DNA of 64,000 nucleotides. It comes from JBCDHN01 sp965224535. Its GTDB lineage: Bacteria; Verrucomicrobiota; Verrucomicrobiia; Verrucomicrobiales; DEV007. The notes under the pieces were generated by a model. It had not been told where the DNA came from, did no database searches, and worked only from the letters and a program-made list of their open reading frames with translations. Shown piece after piece: positions 1 through 8,569 of the stretch. The position numbers and the translations under genes are program-made. The stretch covers positions 1 to 64,000 of the forward strand of contig CBDCZR010000007.1 in assembly GCA_965224535.1 (NCBI GenBank), written 5' to 3'. Each line of letters opens with the position of its first letter. Positions within the stretch are counted from its first letter, which is position 1.

Positions 1-782
1 TTGTCCCCACGATGGGTGCGCTGCACGAGGGGCACCTCTCGCTGGTGAAAATCGCTCGGGATTGGGGCGGCGAAAAGGCCAGGGTGGTGGTTAGCATCTA
101 CGTCAACCCCACCCAGTTCGCCCCCAACGAGGATTTCACCGCGTATCCGCGCAAAACCGACGCCGATTTGGAAGAATGCCGCGCGGCGGGGGTTGATTTG
201 GTGTTCGCGCCGGAAGACAGCCTCTACCGCGAGGATGCTTCCACCCAGATCGTGGAAAACTCGCTCTCGGAGAACCTCTGCGGCAAGAGCCGGCCTCATT
301 TTTTCGGCGGAGTTTGCACGGTGGTGGCCAAGCTGTTCAACATCGTCCAGCCGGATGCAGCCGTGTTCGGCGAAAAGGACTTTCAGCAGCTCTCGATCGT
401 CCGCCGCATGGTGCGCGACCTGGATTTTCCCATCGAAATTCTCAGCGGACCGATCGTGCGCGAGTCCGACGGCTTGGCTATGAGTTCGCGCAACCAGTAC
501 CTGACCAAGCGCGAACGCAGCCAGGCCAGAGTGCTGAGCGAATCGCTGGAAATGGCGCGCCAATATGTCGAAGCCGGCGAACGCGATCCCGACGCGGTGG
601 ACTCCGTGGTGCGCTCGCGCATCCAAACCGCCCGCAGCGCGCGGATCGATTACGTGCAGATCGTGGACCCGGAAAACCTGCAAGAAGTCGTGCGGATTGG
701 CGATCAGGTGTTGGTCGCCGTAGCCGTCTTTTTCGGCAAAACGCGGCTTATCGACAACGTTTGCCTGCGCGGCTTGGCTTAA
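1..782 (+). CDS. panC: Pantothenate synthetase, 5' end outside window
   Basis: Joins D-pantoate and beta-alanine using ATP to give pantothenate (coenzyme A pathway, cytoplasm). The frame is open from the first bases and reads V-P-T-M-G-A-L-H-E-G-H, the nucleotide-binding HIGH-type motif that normally lies about 30 residues into PanC. The methionine at 12 is therefore internal and the true start lies left of the window. Other family marks are the YVNPTQF stretch, FGEKDFQQL, and the AMSSRN signature near base 480 that corresponds to the KMSKS loop. The 3' end is complete, with a TAA at 780-782. The next gene begins 29 bp downstream on the same strand. Confidence 0.95.
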   Translation, partial: VPTMGALHEGHLSLVKIARDWGGEKARVVVSIYVNPTQFAPNEDFTAYPRKTDADLEECRAAGVDLVFAPEDSLYREDASTQIVENSLSENLCGKSRPHFFGGVCTVVAKLFNIVQPDAAVFGEKDFQQLSIVRRMVRDLDFPIEILSGPIVRESDGLAMSSRNQYLTKRERSQARVLSESLEMARQYVEAGERDPDAVDSVVRSRIQTARSARIDYVQIVDPENLQEVVRIGDQVLVAVAVFFGKTRLIDNVCLRGLA

Positions 783-811
783 CCGCCAATCCGGGCTAAC
801 GTCAGCACAAA

Positions 812-2356
812 ATGCCGGAGCCCAATTTCCTCGACGTCGCCGACCGGTTTCAGCTGGGAATGCTTGACACCGAGCGACCGCATCCCAAGACCGCCAACCT
901 GTCCCAATGGGCCAAGGACGACCTGCCCCGCGCCGTTTCCGCGTTGCGCGAGGTCGATCGCGACGCCTTGGCCGTTCTCGACGAACGATTCGGCGCCGTT
1001 GAGCCGTTGGCGGAGGCAATTCGGGCCACGATCGATCGAGGAAACCGGATTTTTCTCTGCGGGTGCGGCGCGACCGGCCGATTGTCGATTTCGCTCGAAA
1101 TTTTCGCCCGGCGCGGGTTGCTGGACGGCGCCAACTCGGCCAACACCGTCGGATTCATGGCCGGCGGAGACGCGGCGTTGATCCGAGCCATCGAGCGATT
1201 CGAGGATCGGCCGGATTTCGGCGACCGGCAGCTTCGCGAACTCGATTTTTCCGACGGCGACCTCCTCATCGCTTCCACCGAGGGCGGGGAAACACCGTTC
1301 GTCATCGGCGCAACCGAAGCCGCGGCGCAGATCTCCGCCGAGCATCCATTTTTCCTCTACTGCAACCCCGACGAGGTTCTCCGCGAAAACGTGGCGCGAT
1401 CGCGAAAGATCCTGGAAAACGACGCCGTGCGCAAAATCAACCTGGCCACCGGCCCCATGGCCTTGAGCGGCAGCACCCGCATGCAGGCCAGCACCGTGTT
1501 GACCGCGGCGATTGGTTTTGCCATGAAATTCGCGGCAAAACCGGGCGCGATGCGGCACGATTTCCAGGTTTGGCGCGATTGGGCCGTGGAAACGGTGGAT
1601 TGGAGCCGGCTGGCCGAGTTCATCACCGCCGAGGCACAAACTTACGACGCGGGAGAGTTCGTGCTCTACCAGCCCGGCCCCTACGGCATCACCGTGTTGA
1701 CGGACACCACCGAGCGCTCGCCCACCTTCACCCTCACCCCCTTCGAACGCGAAGGCGAACGCGAGCCCCCCTCGCTCTGTTACCTGAAAATCGGCGCTGC
1801 CGCCGATGCTGCCGAAGCTTGGCGCGACCTGCTGGCGCGCGATCCCCGGCCATTGGAGTGGGGCGAGCTGCGGCACCTCACCAACGCCGAGGCCTTGCTG
1901 AAATTCGACTTTTCGCGGCAAATCCTCGAAAAACGCGCCCGGCGCTTGAACGGAGCGGTTCAGCACGCCTTCGAAGTTTCGCGGACCAATCGCGCCATCG
2001 TCTGGAAGTTTCGCGAATTGGCCTGGGAAATCCCCGTTCCGCGGGAAATCGACTTTTTCGGCGAAAATCTGCTGCTCAAGCTCCTGCTCAACACCCATTC
2101 CACCCTGGTGATGGGTCGGTTAGGGCGCTACGCGGACAACGTCATGACCTACGTGAGCGCCAACAACTTCAAGCTCATCGACCGCAGCATTCGCTACGCC
2201 CGGCAACTGCTCGAAAGCCGGCACAGCCTCAAACCAGGCTATCGCGAAGTGGCCGAGCGCTTGCTGGCCGAACGCGAGAACCTCCAACCTGACGAAGCCA
2301 TCGTCCTGAAGACGGTGGAAGCCTTCGCCAACCCCAAGGCCAAGGCCGATGCTTAG
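812..2356 (+). CDS. Large MurQ/GKRP-family SIS-domain protein
   Basis: A 514-residue sugar-phosphate isomerase (SIS) fold protein of the N-acetylmuramic acid 6-phosphate etherase / glucokinase-regulator family. Visible marks are CGCGATGRLS (phosphosugar loop), GFMAGGDAALIRA followed by an E-D pair, STEGGETPFVIG, and GPMALSGSTRMQA, all in MurQ order. The closing MurQ segment (T-x-S-T-L-V-M-G-R-L-G-R-Y-x-N, then NNFKL) appears only near residues 430-460, after an extra stretch of roughly 200 residues. Bacterial MurQ is about 300 residues, so this is closer in size to two-lobed GKRP-like proteins. By family knowledge the likely substrate is MurNAc-6-phosphate in cell-wall recycling; a regulatory role is possible. 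A CTAAC pentamer ends 11 nt before the ATG. It overlaps the next gene by 8 nt. Confidence 0.8.
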   Translation: MPEPNFLDVADRFQLGMLDTERPHPKTANLSQWAKDDLPRAVSALREVDRDALAVLDERFGAVEPLAEAIRATIDRGNRIFLCGCGATGRLSISLEIFARRGLLDGANSANTVGFMAGGDAALIRAIERFEDRPDFGDRQLRELDFSDGDLLIASTEGGETPFVIGATEAAAQISAEHPFFLYCNPDEVLRENVARSRKILENDAVRKINLATGPMALSGSTRMQASTVLTAAIGFAMKFAAKPGAMRHDFQVWRDWAVETVDWSRLAEFITAEAQTYDAGEFVLYQPGPYGITVLTDTTERSPTFTLTPFEREGEREPPSLCYLKIGAAADAAEAWRDLLARDPRPLEWGELRHLTNAEALLKFDFSRQILEKRARRLNGAVQHAFEVSRTNRAIVWKFRELAWEIPVPREIDFFGENLLLKLLLNTHSTLVMGRLGRYADNVMTYVSANNFKLIDRSIRYARQLLESRHSLKPGYREVAERLLAERENLQPDEAIVLKTVEAFANPKAKADA

Positions 2357-2867
2357 CTTCGCGGAATACACCCTGCGACCGGTCGGACCGCCCGACGCGG
2401 CTTCCTTGGCGCGTTATGCGAACAACCGCAAGATTTGGCAAAATTTGCGCGACCGGTTCCCCTACCCTTACACCGAGCAGGATGCGTCAAGTTGGATCGA
2501 AAGCAGCGCCGCCGCACCGGCCGGGACCGCGCTCGGCATTTGCACGTCCACGGAGTGCATCGGCGGGATTGGCCTGGAACTAGGCGTGGACGTACACCGC
2601 CGCACCGCGGAACTGGGCTACTGGCTGGGCGAGGAATTTTGGGGACGCGGGATCATGAGCCAGGCCGTGCCCGTTTACGTGGACGCCATGCAACGGCGCT
2701 TCGATTTGCTGAGGATTTTCGCCGAACCCTTCGCCACGAACCTGGCTTCGGCACGAATTTTGGAAAAATCCGGCTTCATTTTGGAAGGCAGGATGCGCCA
2801 TCACGTCCTCAAAGACGGCCAACTGCTCGACAGCCTGCTCTACGCCAAAACCTGGGAGGGATCGTAG
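2349..2867 (+). CDS. GNAT family N-acetyltransferase (RimJ/RimL-like)
   Basis: A 172-residue acetyl-CoA-dependent acetyltransferase of the RimJ/RimL branch. The pattern is LRPVGPPDAASLARYANN at the N-terminus, then the IGGIGLE strand, AELGYWLGEEFWGRGIMSQAV (acetyl-CoA-binding loop with the W-G-R-G core) and ASARILEKSGFILEGRMRHHV near the C-terminus, the usual order for enzymes acetylating protein N-termini or small amines. The substrate cannot be read from sequence. The start codon overlaps the 3' end of the SIS-domain gene, so the two are probably co-translated. Confidence 0.88.
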   Translation: MLSFAEYTLRPVGPPDAASLARYANNRKIWQNLRDRFPYPYTEQDASSWIESSAAAPAGTALGICTSTECIGGIGLELGVDVHRRTAELGYWLGEEFWGRGIMSQAVPVYVDAMQRRFDLLRIFAEPFATNLASARILEKSGFILEGRMRHHVLKDGQLLDSLLYAKTWEGS

Positions 2868-2932
2868 GCTCTCGAATCGAAATTTCGAAACTCCAGATTG
2901 CACTCACAACGGAAAACGGTCCTTGTGAAGCG

Positions 2933-4210
2933 ATGAAAATTCTTCTCTGGCATGGCTATCTTCTCGGCGGGACGGGGTCGAATGTTTACACGCGGGAACT
3001 CGCGCGAATTTGGAGTGGTCAGGGGCACGATGTCACCGTTTTTTGTCAGGAACCGAACTCGCAAGAATTCGATCTCGGGAGCGCTCGTGTCGTTCGACCT
3101 CAGATTGGGCCGATCCTGCCGGTTTTTGTCCTGGACCGGTATGCGGACGTGGAATCGCGGCTGGTTCAGGATTGTTCGGCCGCCGAGCGCAACCGGTTTG
3201 TTGAGGCGAACGCGGAGGCCTTGAAAGCCCACCTGCCGGCCGACGTTGTCTTCACCAATCACGTGCTGTTGGGCGCGCCTGTCGGAGCAGCGGCGGGAAC
3301 GCCGTTCGTAGTCAAAGCGCACGGATCGGAGTTAGAGTTTTCCATTCGGGGAAACGGGGAATTGGCGGGTTGGGCACGGGAAACGCTCTCGAAAGCCAAA
3401 GCGGTTTTGGCGGGATCGAAGCATATCGAAAACGTCATCGCGGACGTGGTCGGAGAGGGAGATTTCAGCCAGAGGATTCACATCGTGCCGCCGGGTGTGA
3501 ACGTGCAACAGTTTCGGCCGGAAGAACGCGCCGAGGCGCGCCGGAATCTTCTCGCGGCCGCAAATCAGGATCCGCCCAACCCGCCGGGAAAACAGTGGGA
3601 CGAGCGGCTCCCCGACGGCGGTTTGGAAGCGAAATTGGACGCGTTTCTCGCCTGGGAAGACGAAACGCCGCTCATCGTTTATTTCGGAAAACTATCGCAC
3701 GAAAAGGGCGTTCATCTTCTCGTCAAAGCGGTCGATGGGATGAATGTCAGGGTGGTGATCGCCGGGTTTGGCGAAGCTCGGCGGGACCTGGAGCGTCAAG
3801 CCGGGCAAATTGGCACGGCGCGTTTTCTTTTTACCGGCCCGCTCCAACACCGGCATCTCGCTCCTCTCCTCGCCCTGGCCGATATTTCGGTGGCGCCCTC
3901 CATTTTTCCCGAGGCCTTCGGCATGGTGGCGGCGGAAGCGGCCGCGGCGGGAGCGATCCCGTTAGTCGCGCGGCATTCCGGTCTCCGGGAGATCGCGGAA
4001 GGCGTCCAATCGGAATTCCCGGACGAAGCAAAAGGTCTTGCCGGGTTCGAACGCGACGACGCGGAGGATTTGCGGCTCAAGATTCGACGAATCCTGGAGA
4101 TGAGCGCGTCCCAACGGCAAACACTCAGCACCGCAGCGCGGCGGGCGGTGGAGAAACACTGGAGTTGGGAGACGGTGGCCCGGAAAATTCTTGAAATTTC
4201 TACCGGGTGA
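2933..4210 (+). CDS. GT4-family glycosyltransferase
   Basis: A 425-residue retaining glycosyltransferase of the GT-B fold, family 4. The N-terminal lobe has GGTGSNVYTRELA. The middle carries KAHGSELEF, AGSKHIENVI and the VPPGVN motif. The C-terminal donor-binding lobe has YFGKLSHEKGVHLL, and PEAFGMVAAEAAAAG gives the E-x7-E arrangement typical of GT4. The frame is open upstream, but the ATG at 2933 starts the typical MKILLWHG strand, so it was chosen. It probably builds surface polysaccharide or a glycolipid; donor and acceptor are not deducible. It lies 65 bp after the acetyltransferase and converges with the channel gene. Confidence 0.87.
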   Translation: MKILLWHGYLLGGTGSNVYTRELARIWSGQGHDVTVFCQEPNSQEFDLGSARVVRPQIGPILPVFVLDRYADVESRLVQDCSAAERNRFVEANAEALKAHLPADVVFTNHVLLGAPVGAAAGTPFVVKAHGSELEFSIRGNGELAGWARETLSKAKAVLAGSKHIENVIADVVGEGDFSQRIHIVPPGVNVQQFRPEERAEARRNLLAAANQDPPNPPGKQWDERLPDGGLEAKLDAFLAWEDETPLIVYFGKLSHEKGVHLLVKAVDGMNVRVVIAGFGEARRDLERQAGQIGTARFLFTGPLQHRHLAPLLALADISVAPSIFPEAFGMVAAEAAAAGAIPLVARHSGLREIAEGVQSEFPDEAKGLAGFERDDAEDLRLKIRRILEMSASQRQTLSTAARRAVEKHWSWETVARKILEISTG

Positions 4211-4218
4211 CGAGCGGC

Positions 4219-6204
4219 CTACGTTTCGTCCTCCGCCACGACGACCAGGCAATCCTGCGGCCCGAACTCGAAGGCTTCGTGTTTCAGCGGAATTAGTTTC
4301 ACCCCGAAGTTCGCGTCCGCATTTTCCTCGTCGGCGGCCATTTTGATGCCGATGCACACTTCCTGGCGTTGCTGAGCCAGCCACATGCAATCGGCAAAAG
4401 TGAGCTTGGCCGGGAAGGCGTTGGCAGGCTGGTAGAGATGCAGCGGCTTGAGGTAAATTTCCGAGCCGTCTTCCTGAAACAAATCGTCGTAAACCGCCTT
4501 GATGTCGGCTTCTTCGCTAATTTGCGCCAGCAGCATCGACACCAGCCGGTTGCTGATGATGAAGTCCTTGACCCCGGAGCTGGAAACCAGGCTCTGGTTG
4601 CGCGAATCGGCCACTTCCGCGATCAAATTCGGCAACGGATCGGGGTTGGCTTCCTCAAAAATGCTGCGCAGCATCAACAAAATGACGATGGTCTCGGAAT
4701 CGGTCTTTTCCGCGTCCTCGCTGTCGCCGCTTTTGTTCAGGATGATGATGTTGTTCTTCTCCGGCGGCATCACGCTCCGCAAAAGGCCGAGGTCGAAGGG
4801 GTCGCCATCGACGAGGTCGATTTTCAGCCCAGAGTGAGCTTGGGAGAGCCTGGCGATTTCCGCTTTCACGCGTTCGTCCGGCTCTTCCAGCAACACCGTC
4901 ACTTCACTGCCGTCCAGCACGTAATCGGCGTATTGCTCGATGATGATCGGCGCCATGCGGTTCCAGCCGATGATCAGTTCGCGCTCGTGCTGTTGCTCCA
5001 GCCGGCTTTCGGCCAGTTGCACGGTGGGCGCTTGCTTGACGACGGGTTTTTTGCGGAATTCGACCGTGGAATCGTCTTCGGCAACGATGAGCACGTCGTC
5101 ATCGGCCCGCATGGTTTGGGCGGGCGGCGGATTGATCTTTATTTCGCCGGCGGCGTTGCGAATTCCCAGCGGCACGCCGTCGGGAAAGTGATATTGCACG
5201 GCGCCGAAGCCGAGCCCCTCCCACTTGGGATTGTTGTGAAAATACATCTCGCAGCCCTCAAAGCTGAGCATCTCGCCGTAAGCCACGGAAAGGCCGACCG
5301 AGCGGCTGGTTTGCACGATGATTTTGGCCAGAATGTCCCAGGCGTCGATCACGGAGACGGTGTGGGGGCAGGTGCGGATGATGATGTCGCGCTGGGTGGA
5401 ATCGAACACCTCCGCGACGATGTTTAACTCGCTTTCGTCGGTTGCCGGGACGCAATTGGACAAAGCCAGGATCGCCTTCAAAACTCGCGCATCGCTTTGG
5501 TTTTTTTCCCGTTCCGGCGCGGACTGATTGCAGGTGGCCAGGACGATGACCGACTTGCAGCTTTCCACCGAAGCGACCTTCAAATTCGCCATCGACGAGA
5601 TGGAACCGGCGCGCGTCACTACCCGCGTGTTGAGCCGCTCTTTTTCCGGCAACCGCTTGGCCAAAAAGTCGTCCATGACCTCCTTTTCCTCATCCGCCAA
5701 AATGCAGATCGAGGGATTTTTCTCGCTTTCGTTCGCCTCGATGAGTTCGCGCAAAATTTCCACCACCCGCTGCTCGTCCCAGCCCAAAATGACGGTATGC
5801 TCGTTCTCGATGACCTGGGAGTGCCCCTTGCGCAACTGCTCCATGCGGTCCATGAGCCAGGTGGTGATGAGACCGACCAGCGCGGACATGAGGATGAGCC
5901 CGGAGGCGCCGGCGGCGATGGCGGGGATTTTGTAGCGCGGGTCGCCCATAATGTCCTGCGCCGGGTTGCCGGGATCGGTGATGGCCAACCAGACCAAGTA
6001 AATGTGGTGCCAAAAGGGCAATTGCTCCCCATCGCCCGCGTATTGGCCGGTGGCGCCGGTCGTGTAAATGAGGAAGCGAAGGCCGACGACGAGCAGAAAA
6101 AAGGTGAAGAAGATGAAGACGAGCCCCTTCATCATCGATCCGATTCCCTTCGACATGAAGTTGTCGAACTTGTAGCGCAGACGGTTACCCAGCGAGGCTT
6201 TCAT
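4219..6204 (-). CDS. CASTOR/POLLUX/SYM8-type ion channel
   Basis: A 661-residue membrane channel of the CASTOR/POLLUX (DMI1/SYM8) family, known in plants as nuclear-envelope cation channels and present in bacteria with unknown role. The family signature LRYKFDNFMSKG opens the protein. One membrane helix spans about residues 25-47, a pore-type loop (WHHIYLVWLAITDPGN) lies at 65-84, and a second helix at 93-117. A long cytoplasmic part with two RCK/TrkA-N-like Rossmann units follows, starting with HTVILGWDEQRVVEI near 135 and again with ELIIGWNRMAPII near 415. Full length for the family. Ions and gating ligand are unknown. It sits alone between a convergent glycosyltransferase and a divergent hisC. 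Confidence 0.88.
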   Translation of the reverse strand: MKASLGNRLRYKFDNFMSKGIGSMMKGLVFIFFTFFLLVVGLRFLIYTTGATGQYAGDGEQLPFWHHIYLVWLAITDPGNPAQDIMGDPRYKIPAIAAGASGLILMSALVGLITTWLMDRMEQLRKGHSQVIENEHTVILGWDEQRVVEILRELIEANESEKNPSICILADEEKEVMDDFLAKRLPEKERLNTRVVTRAGSISSMANLKVASVESCKSVIVLATCNQSAPEREKNQSDARVLKAILALSNCVPATDESELNIVAEVFDSTQRDIIIRTCPHTVSVIDAWDILAKIIVQTSRSVGLSVAYGEMLSFEGCEMYFHNNPKWEGLGFGAVQYHFPDGVPLGIRNAAGEIKINPPPAQTMRADDDVLIVAEDDSTVEFRKKPVVKQAPTVQLAESRLEQQHERELIIGWNRMAPIIIEQYADYVLDGSEVTVLLEEPDERVKAEIARLSQAHSGLKIDLVDGDPFDLGLLRSVMPPEKNNIIILNKSGDSEDAEKTDSETIVILLMLRSIFEEANPDPLPNLIAEVADSRNQSLVSSSGVKDFIISNRLVSMLLAQISEEADIKAVYDDLFQEDGSEIYLKPLHLYQPANAFPAKLTFADCMWLAQQRQEVCIGIKMAADEENADANFGVKLIPLKHEAFEFGPQDCLVVVAEDET

Positions 6205-6337
6205 GATCTCCTAAAATTCCAGGTTTAAGGTTAGAAATCGCGATCCTAACCACGGGCTGCTTGGCGAGAAAAGTCAAAAATTCGTCACGGGCGAAAAAAA
6301 GACGACGGCGGCCGAAATTCGCGCTAACTCTTGGCCC

Positions 6338-7438
6338 ATGTCCATCTGGGATTTCGCCAATCCGCAACTGCGCGACCTGGTCGCCTACGAGCCTGGCAAG
6401 CCGGTCGAAGACGTCGCCCGCGAGCTGGGATTGCGGCCGGAAGAGATCGTGAAGCTAGCTTCCAACGAAAATCCGCTCGGCCCGTCGCCGGAAGCCGTCG
6501 CCGCGATGAAAGCCGCGGTGGAAACGGCGAATTTTTACCCGGACGGCGGCGGCTGGAAGCTGCGCAACGCCATCGCCGAAGAATTTGGCCTGGAGCGCGA
6601 AAACGTGGTGCTCGGCAACGGCTCCAACGAGATCATCGAGCTGATTGGCCATGCGTTTCTCAATCCCGGCGACAACGTGATCGTGGCCGATCACGCCTTC
6701 GTCGTCTACAAGCTCATGGCGACGCTTTTTGGCGCGGAAACGATCGAAGTGCCCGATCCCGGCTTCGTTCACGACCTCGACGCCATGGCCGCGGCGATTA
6801 CCGACAAAACGAAGAAAATTTTCGTCGCCAATCCTAACAATCCCACCGGCACGATGGTCGGTCAGGACGCGATCGAGCGCTTTTTGGACCGCGTTCCCGA
6901 TCACGTGGTCGTTATTTTCGACGAGGCCTACCACGAATTTCTGGCCGAACCGCCGGACACGCTCAAATTCGTGCGCGAAGGCCGAAACGCGATCGTTTTG
7001 CGCACGTTTTCCAAAATTCAGGGCCTCGCGGGCCTGCGGATCGGCTACGGGCTGGCCCCGGCGAATTTGGCCGAAGTTCTGCAAAAATGCCGCCAACCTT
7101 TCAACGCAAACGCCATCGCCCAAGCCGGCGCATTGGCGGGGCTGAAAGATTCCGGGCACCAGCAAAAAACGCGAGAATTGACGCGCCAAGGGCTAAAATT
7201 CTACGAATCGGCCTTTCAACGTCTGGGGCTGGAATTCGTCCCGAGCGTGGCCAACTTCATCCTGGTCAAAGTCGGCGATGGCGACCGCGTTTTCGCCGAA
7301 ATGATGAAGCGCGGCGTCATCGTGCGGGCGATGCGCGGCTACAAACTACCGGAGTGGGTGCGCATCAGCGTCGGTACCGCGGCGCAGAACGAAAAATGCG
7401 TCGCTGTTTTGGAAGAAGTGCTGCCGAAGGAATCGTGA
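6338..7438 (+). CDS. hisC: Histidinol-phosphate aminotransferase
   Basis: A 366-residue PLP-dependent aminotransferase (class I/II fold) acting in histidine synthesis, converting imidazole-acetol phosphate to histidinol phosphate with glutamate as donor. Family marks are LASNENPLGPSPEA near the N-terminus, NPNNPTGT, FDEAYHEF, and the PLP lysine in RTFSKIQGLAGLRIGYG (Lys226). Length is normal. A CTAAC pentamer lies 9 nt before the start codon, where a Shine-Dalgarno is not obvious. No other his genes are in the window. Some HisC-family enzymes also act on phenylalanine or tyrosine precursors, so substrate range is inferred. Confidence 0.93.
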   Translation: MSIWDFANPQLRDLVAYEPGKPVEDVARELGLRPEEIVKLASNENPLGPSPEAVAAMKAAVETANFYPDGGGWKLRNAIAEEFGLERENVVLGNGSNEIIELIGHAFLNPGDNVIVADHAFVVYKLMATLFGAETIEVPDPGFVHDLDAMAAAITDKTKKIFVANPNNPTGTMVGQDAIERFLDRVPDHVVVIFDEAYHEFLAEPPDTLKFVREGRNAIVLRTFSKIQGLAGLRIGYGLAPANLAEVLQKCRQPFNANAIAQAGALAGLKDSGHQQKTRELTRQGLKFYESAFQRLGLEFVPSVANFILVKVGDGDRVFAEMMKRGVIVRAMRGYKLPEWVRISVGTAAQNEKCVAVLEEVLPKES

Positions 7439-7441
7439 GGA

Positions 7442-7474
7442 CGTAGAATGGACATCCTGTCCGTTCGCGTGGCG
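7442..7474 (+). repeat. REP-like arm next to transposase remnant
   Basis: These 33 bases equal the reverse complement of 7996-8028. The arm contains the short inner palindrome GGACA-TCC-TGTCC. It abuts the point where the transposase remnant becomes recognisable, so the element has replaced or truncated the 5' end of that gene. Confidence 0.75.
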
Positions 7475-7475
7475 T

Positions 7476-7899
7476 TACGGAACCTGGCTGGACAATCACC
7501 TCGATGCTTGTCACGGCTCCTGTCACTTGCGTAACCCGGATCTTCGCAAAATCGTGGTCGATTCGTTGCCTTTCTTTGATGGGAAACGCTATGATCTCAA
7601 CGCCGCCACGGTCATGCCAAATCATTGCCATGTGGCCGTGCGCCCTTATCCCGGATCCGTTGGAAGAGATCCTCCAATCGTGGAAAGGCTTCACCTCTCT
7701 CAAAATCAACGAGCGGCTGCAAACGGATGGTCGGTTTTGGCAACCGGAAAGCTACGATCGGATCATTCGTGGCGAAGAGCATTTTCGCAAAGTCGTGCGC
7801 TATATTTTGCGGAATCCGGGCATGGCCAACTTGGGGGATAGCGGCTATTGGATGCACTTTGGCGGCCGCGAGTGGGGAACGCCGGAGCGCGCGAAGTAA
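7476..7899 (+). pseudogene. REP-associated tyrosine transposase (RAYT) remnant
   Basis: A decayed Y1-type single-strand transposase of the REP-associated family (RAYT), which mobilises nearby REP palindromes. Readable pieces are WLDNHLDACHGSCHLRNP, RYDLNAATVMPNHCHVAV (the HxH metal site, with the U-x-MPNH pattern), then in a second frame LEEILQSWKGF, FWQPESYDR and RYILRNPGMANL, all in RAYT order. A one-base insertion near 7645 (CGCCCTT for CGCCTT) splits the frame. The N-terminal 50-60 residues, including the first catalytic strand, are missing, cut off by the REP arm at 7442-7474. It is non-functional as written. Flanking REP copies downstream support the assignment. Confidence 0.78.
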
Positions 7900-7937
7900 A
7901 ACGCACCAACAAATCGTATTCGTAGAAATCGTAAACG

Positions 7938-8028
7938 CGTAGAATGGACATCCTGTCCATTCCTTCACGCAAGCCTTGCAGCGTGACGCTTGGCGCGCCA
8001 CGCGAACGGACAGGATGTCCATTCTACG
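7938..8028. repeat. REP palindrome pair (inverted repeat)
   Basis: Bases 7938-7958 and 8008-8028 are a perfect 21-bp inverted repeat separated by 49 bp, able to form a long hairpin. The arm at 8008-8028 extends inward to 7996 in its match with the third copy at 7442-7474. This is the layout expected of REP/BIME sequences mobilised by a RAYT, here 40 bp after the transposase remnant. The stretch between this repeat and the membrane protein (8029-8152) holds only pyrimidine-rich sequence with no recognised gene. Confidence 0.8.
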
Positions 8029-8152
8029 CCCCTCTTTCACCTCCTCCATTCTCCGTCTCCTCCTTCCGCCGGGGTTCCAGCTTTCGAGCCGCGATTTGAG
8101 CCCGGCGACTTGGAGCTTGCAACCTCGGGGCGATGCGCCCATCCTCCCGGCC

Positions 8153-8569
8153 ATGAAACCCGGTGGAACCGATGGCGGCGTCCTCAAGTTTTTCGGCGGA
8201 ATCGCGCTGGCGGTTCTGGCGATCTGGCTGTTTTTCGATTCGGTCCGCGTCACCACTTGGGGACCGGGCTGGATTTCCGGTGGCTTGCGCGGCGGGATGG
8301 GCGAAACGGCCTCCGGCGCAATTATTTTCGTGCCGCTGGTTTTGGGGCTGATCCTGCTCTTTTTCAACGCGCGGATGACGCCCGGCTGGATTTTGACCGG
8401 CCTGGGTCTCGTCATCCTCATCATCGAGATGCTCAGCCGCATTCAGTTCGCCATGAACATGAAAACGACGAAATTTCTCATCCTCGTGGTTATGTTCGCG
8501 GCGGGGGTTGGGATGATGCTGCGGGGCTACCTGGAGGATCGCAACGCCTCCCGCGCCGGCGCCTCCTAA
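8153..8569 (+). CDS. Small hypothetical membrane protein
   Basis: A 138-residue protein of unknown function. After a short glycine-rich start (MKPGGTDGG) it has three or four hydrophobic helices: ALAVLAIWLFF, then IIFVPLVLGLILLFF, WILTGLGLVILIIEML, and FLILVVMFAAGVGMML near the C-terminus. The frame is open further upstream into REP-like sequence, but that part looks non-coding, so the ATG at 8153 was preferred. Its stop overlaps the stop of the convergent alcohol dehydrogenase by a few bases. No family recognised. Confidence 0.6.
   Translation: MKPGGTDGGVLKFFGGIALAVLAIWLFFDSVRVTTWGPGWISGGLRGGMGETASGAIIFVPLVLGLILLFFNARMTPGWILTGLGLVILIIEMLSRIQFAMNMKTTKFLILVVMFAAGVGMMLRGYLEDRNASRAGAS

Noticed and set aside
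779..2098. Long minus-strand frame opposite the SIS-domain gene
   Set aside because: Composition is glycine/arginine-rich without any family motif, while the plus strand has clear MurQ-type motifs.
4369..5427. Long plus-strand frame opposite the channel gene
   Set aside because: Histidine/glutamine/valine-rich shadow of the CASTOR/POLLUX gene; no motif or start context.
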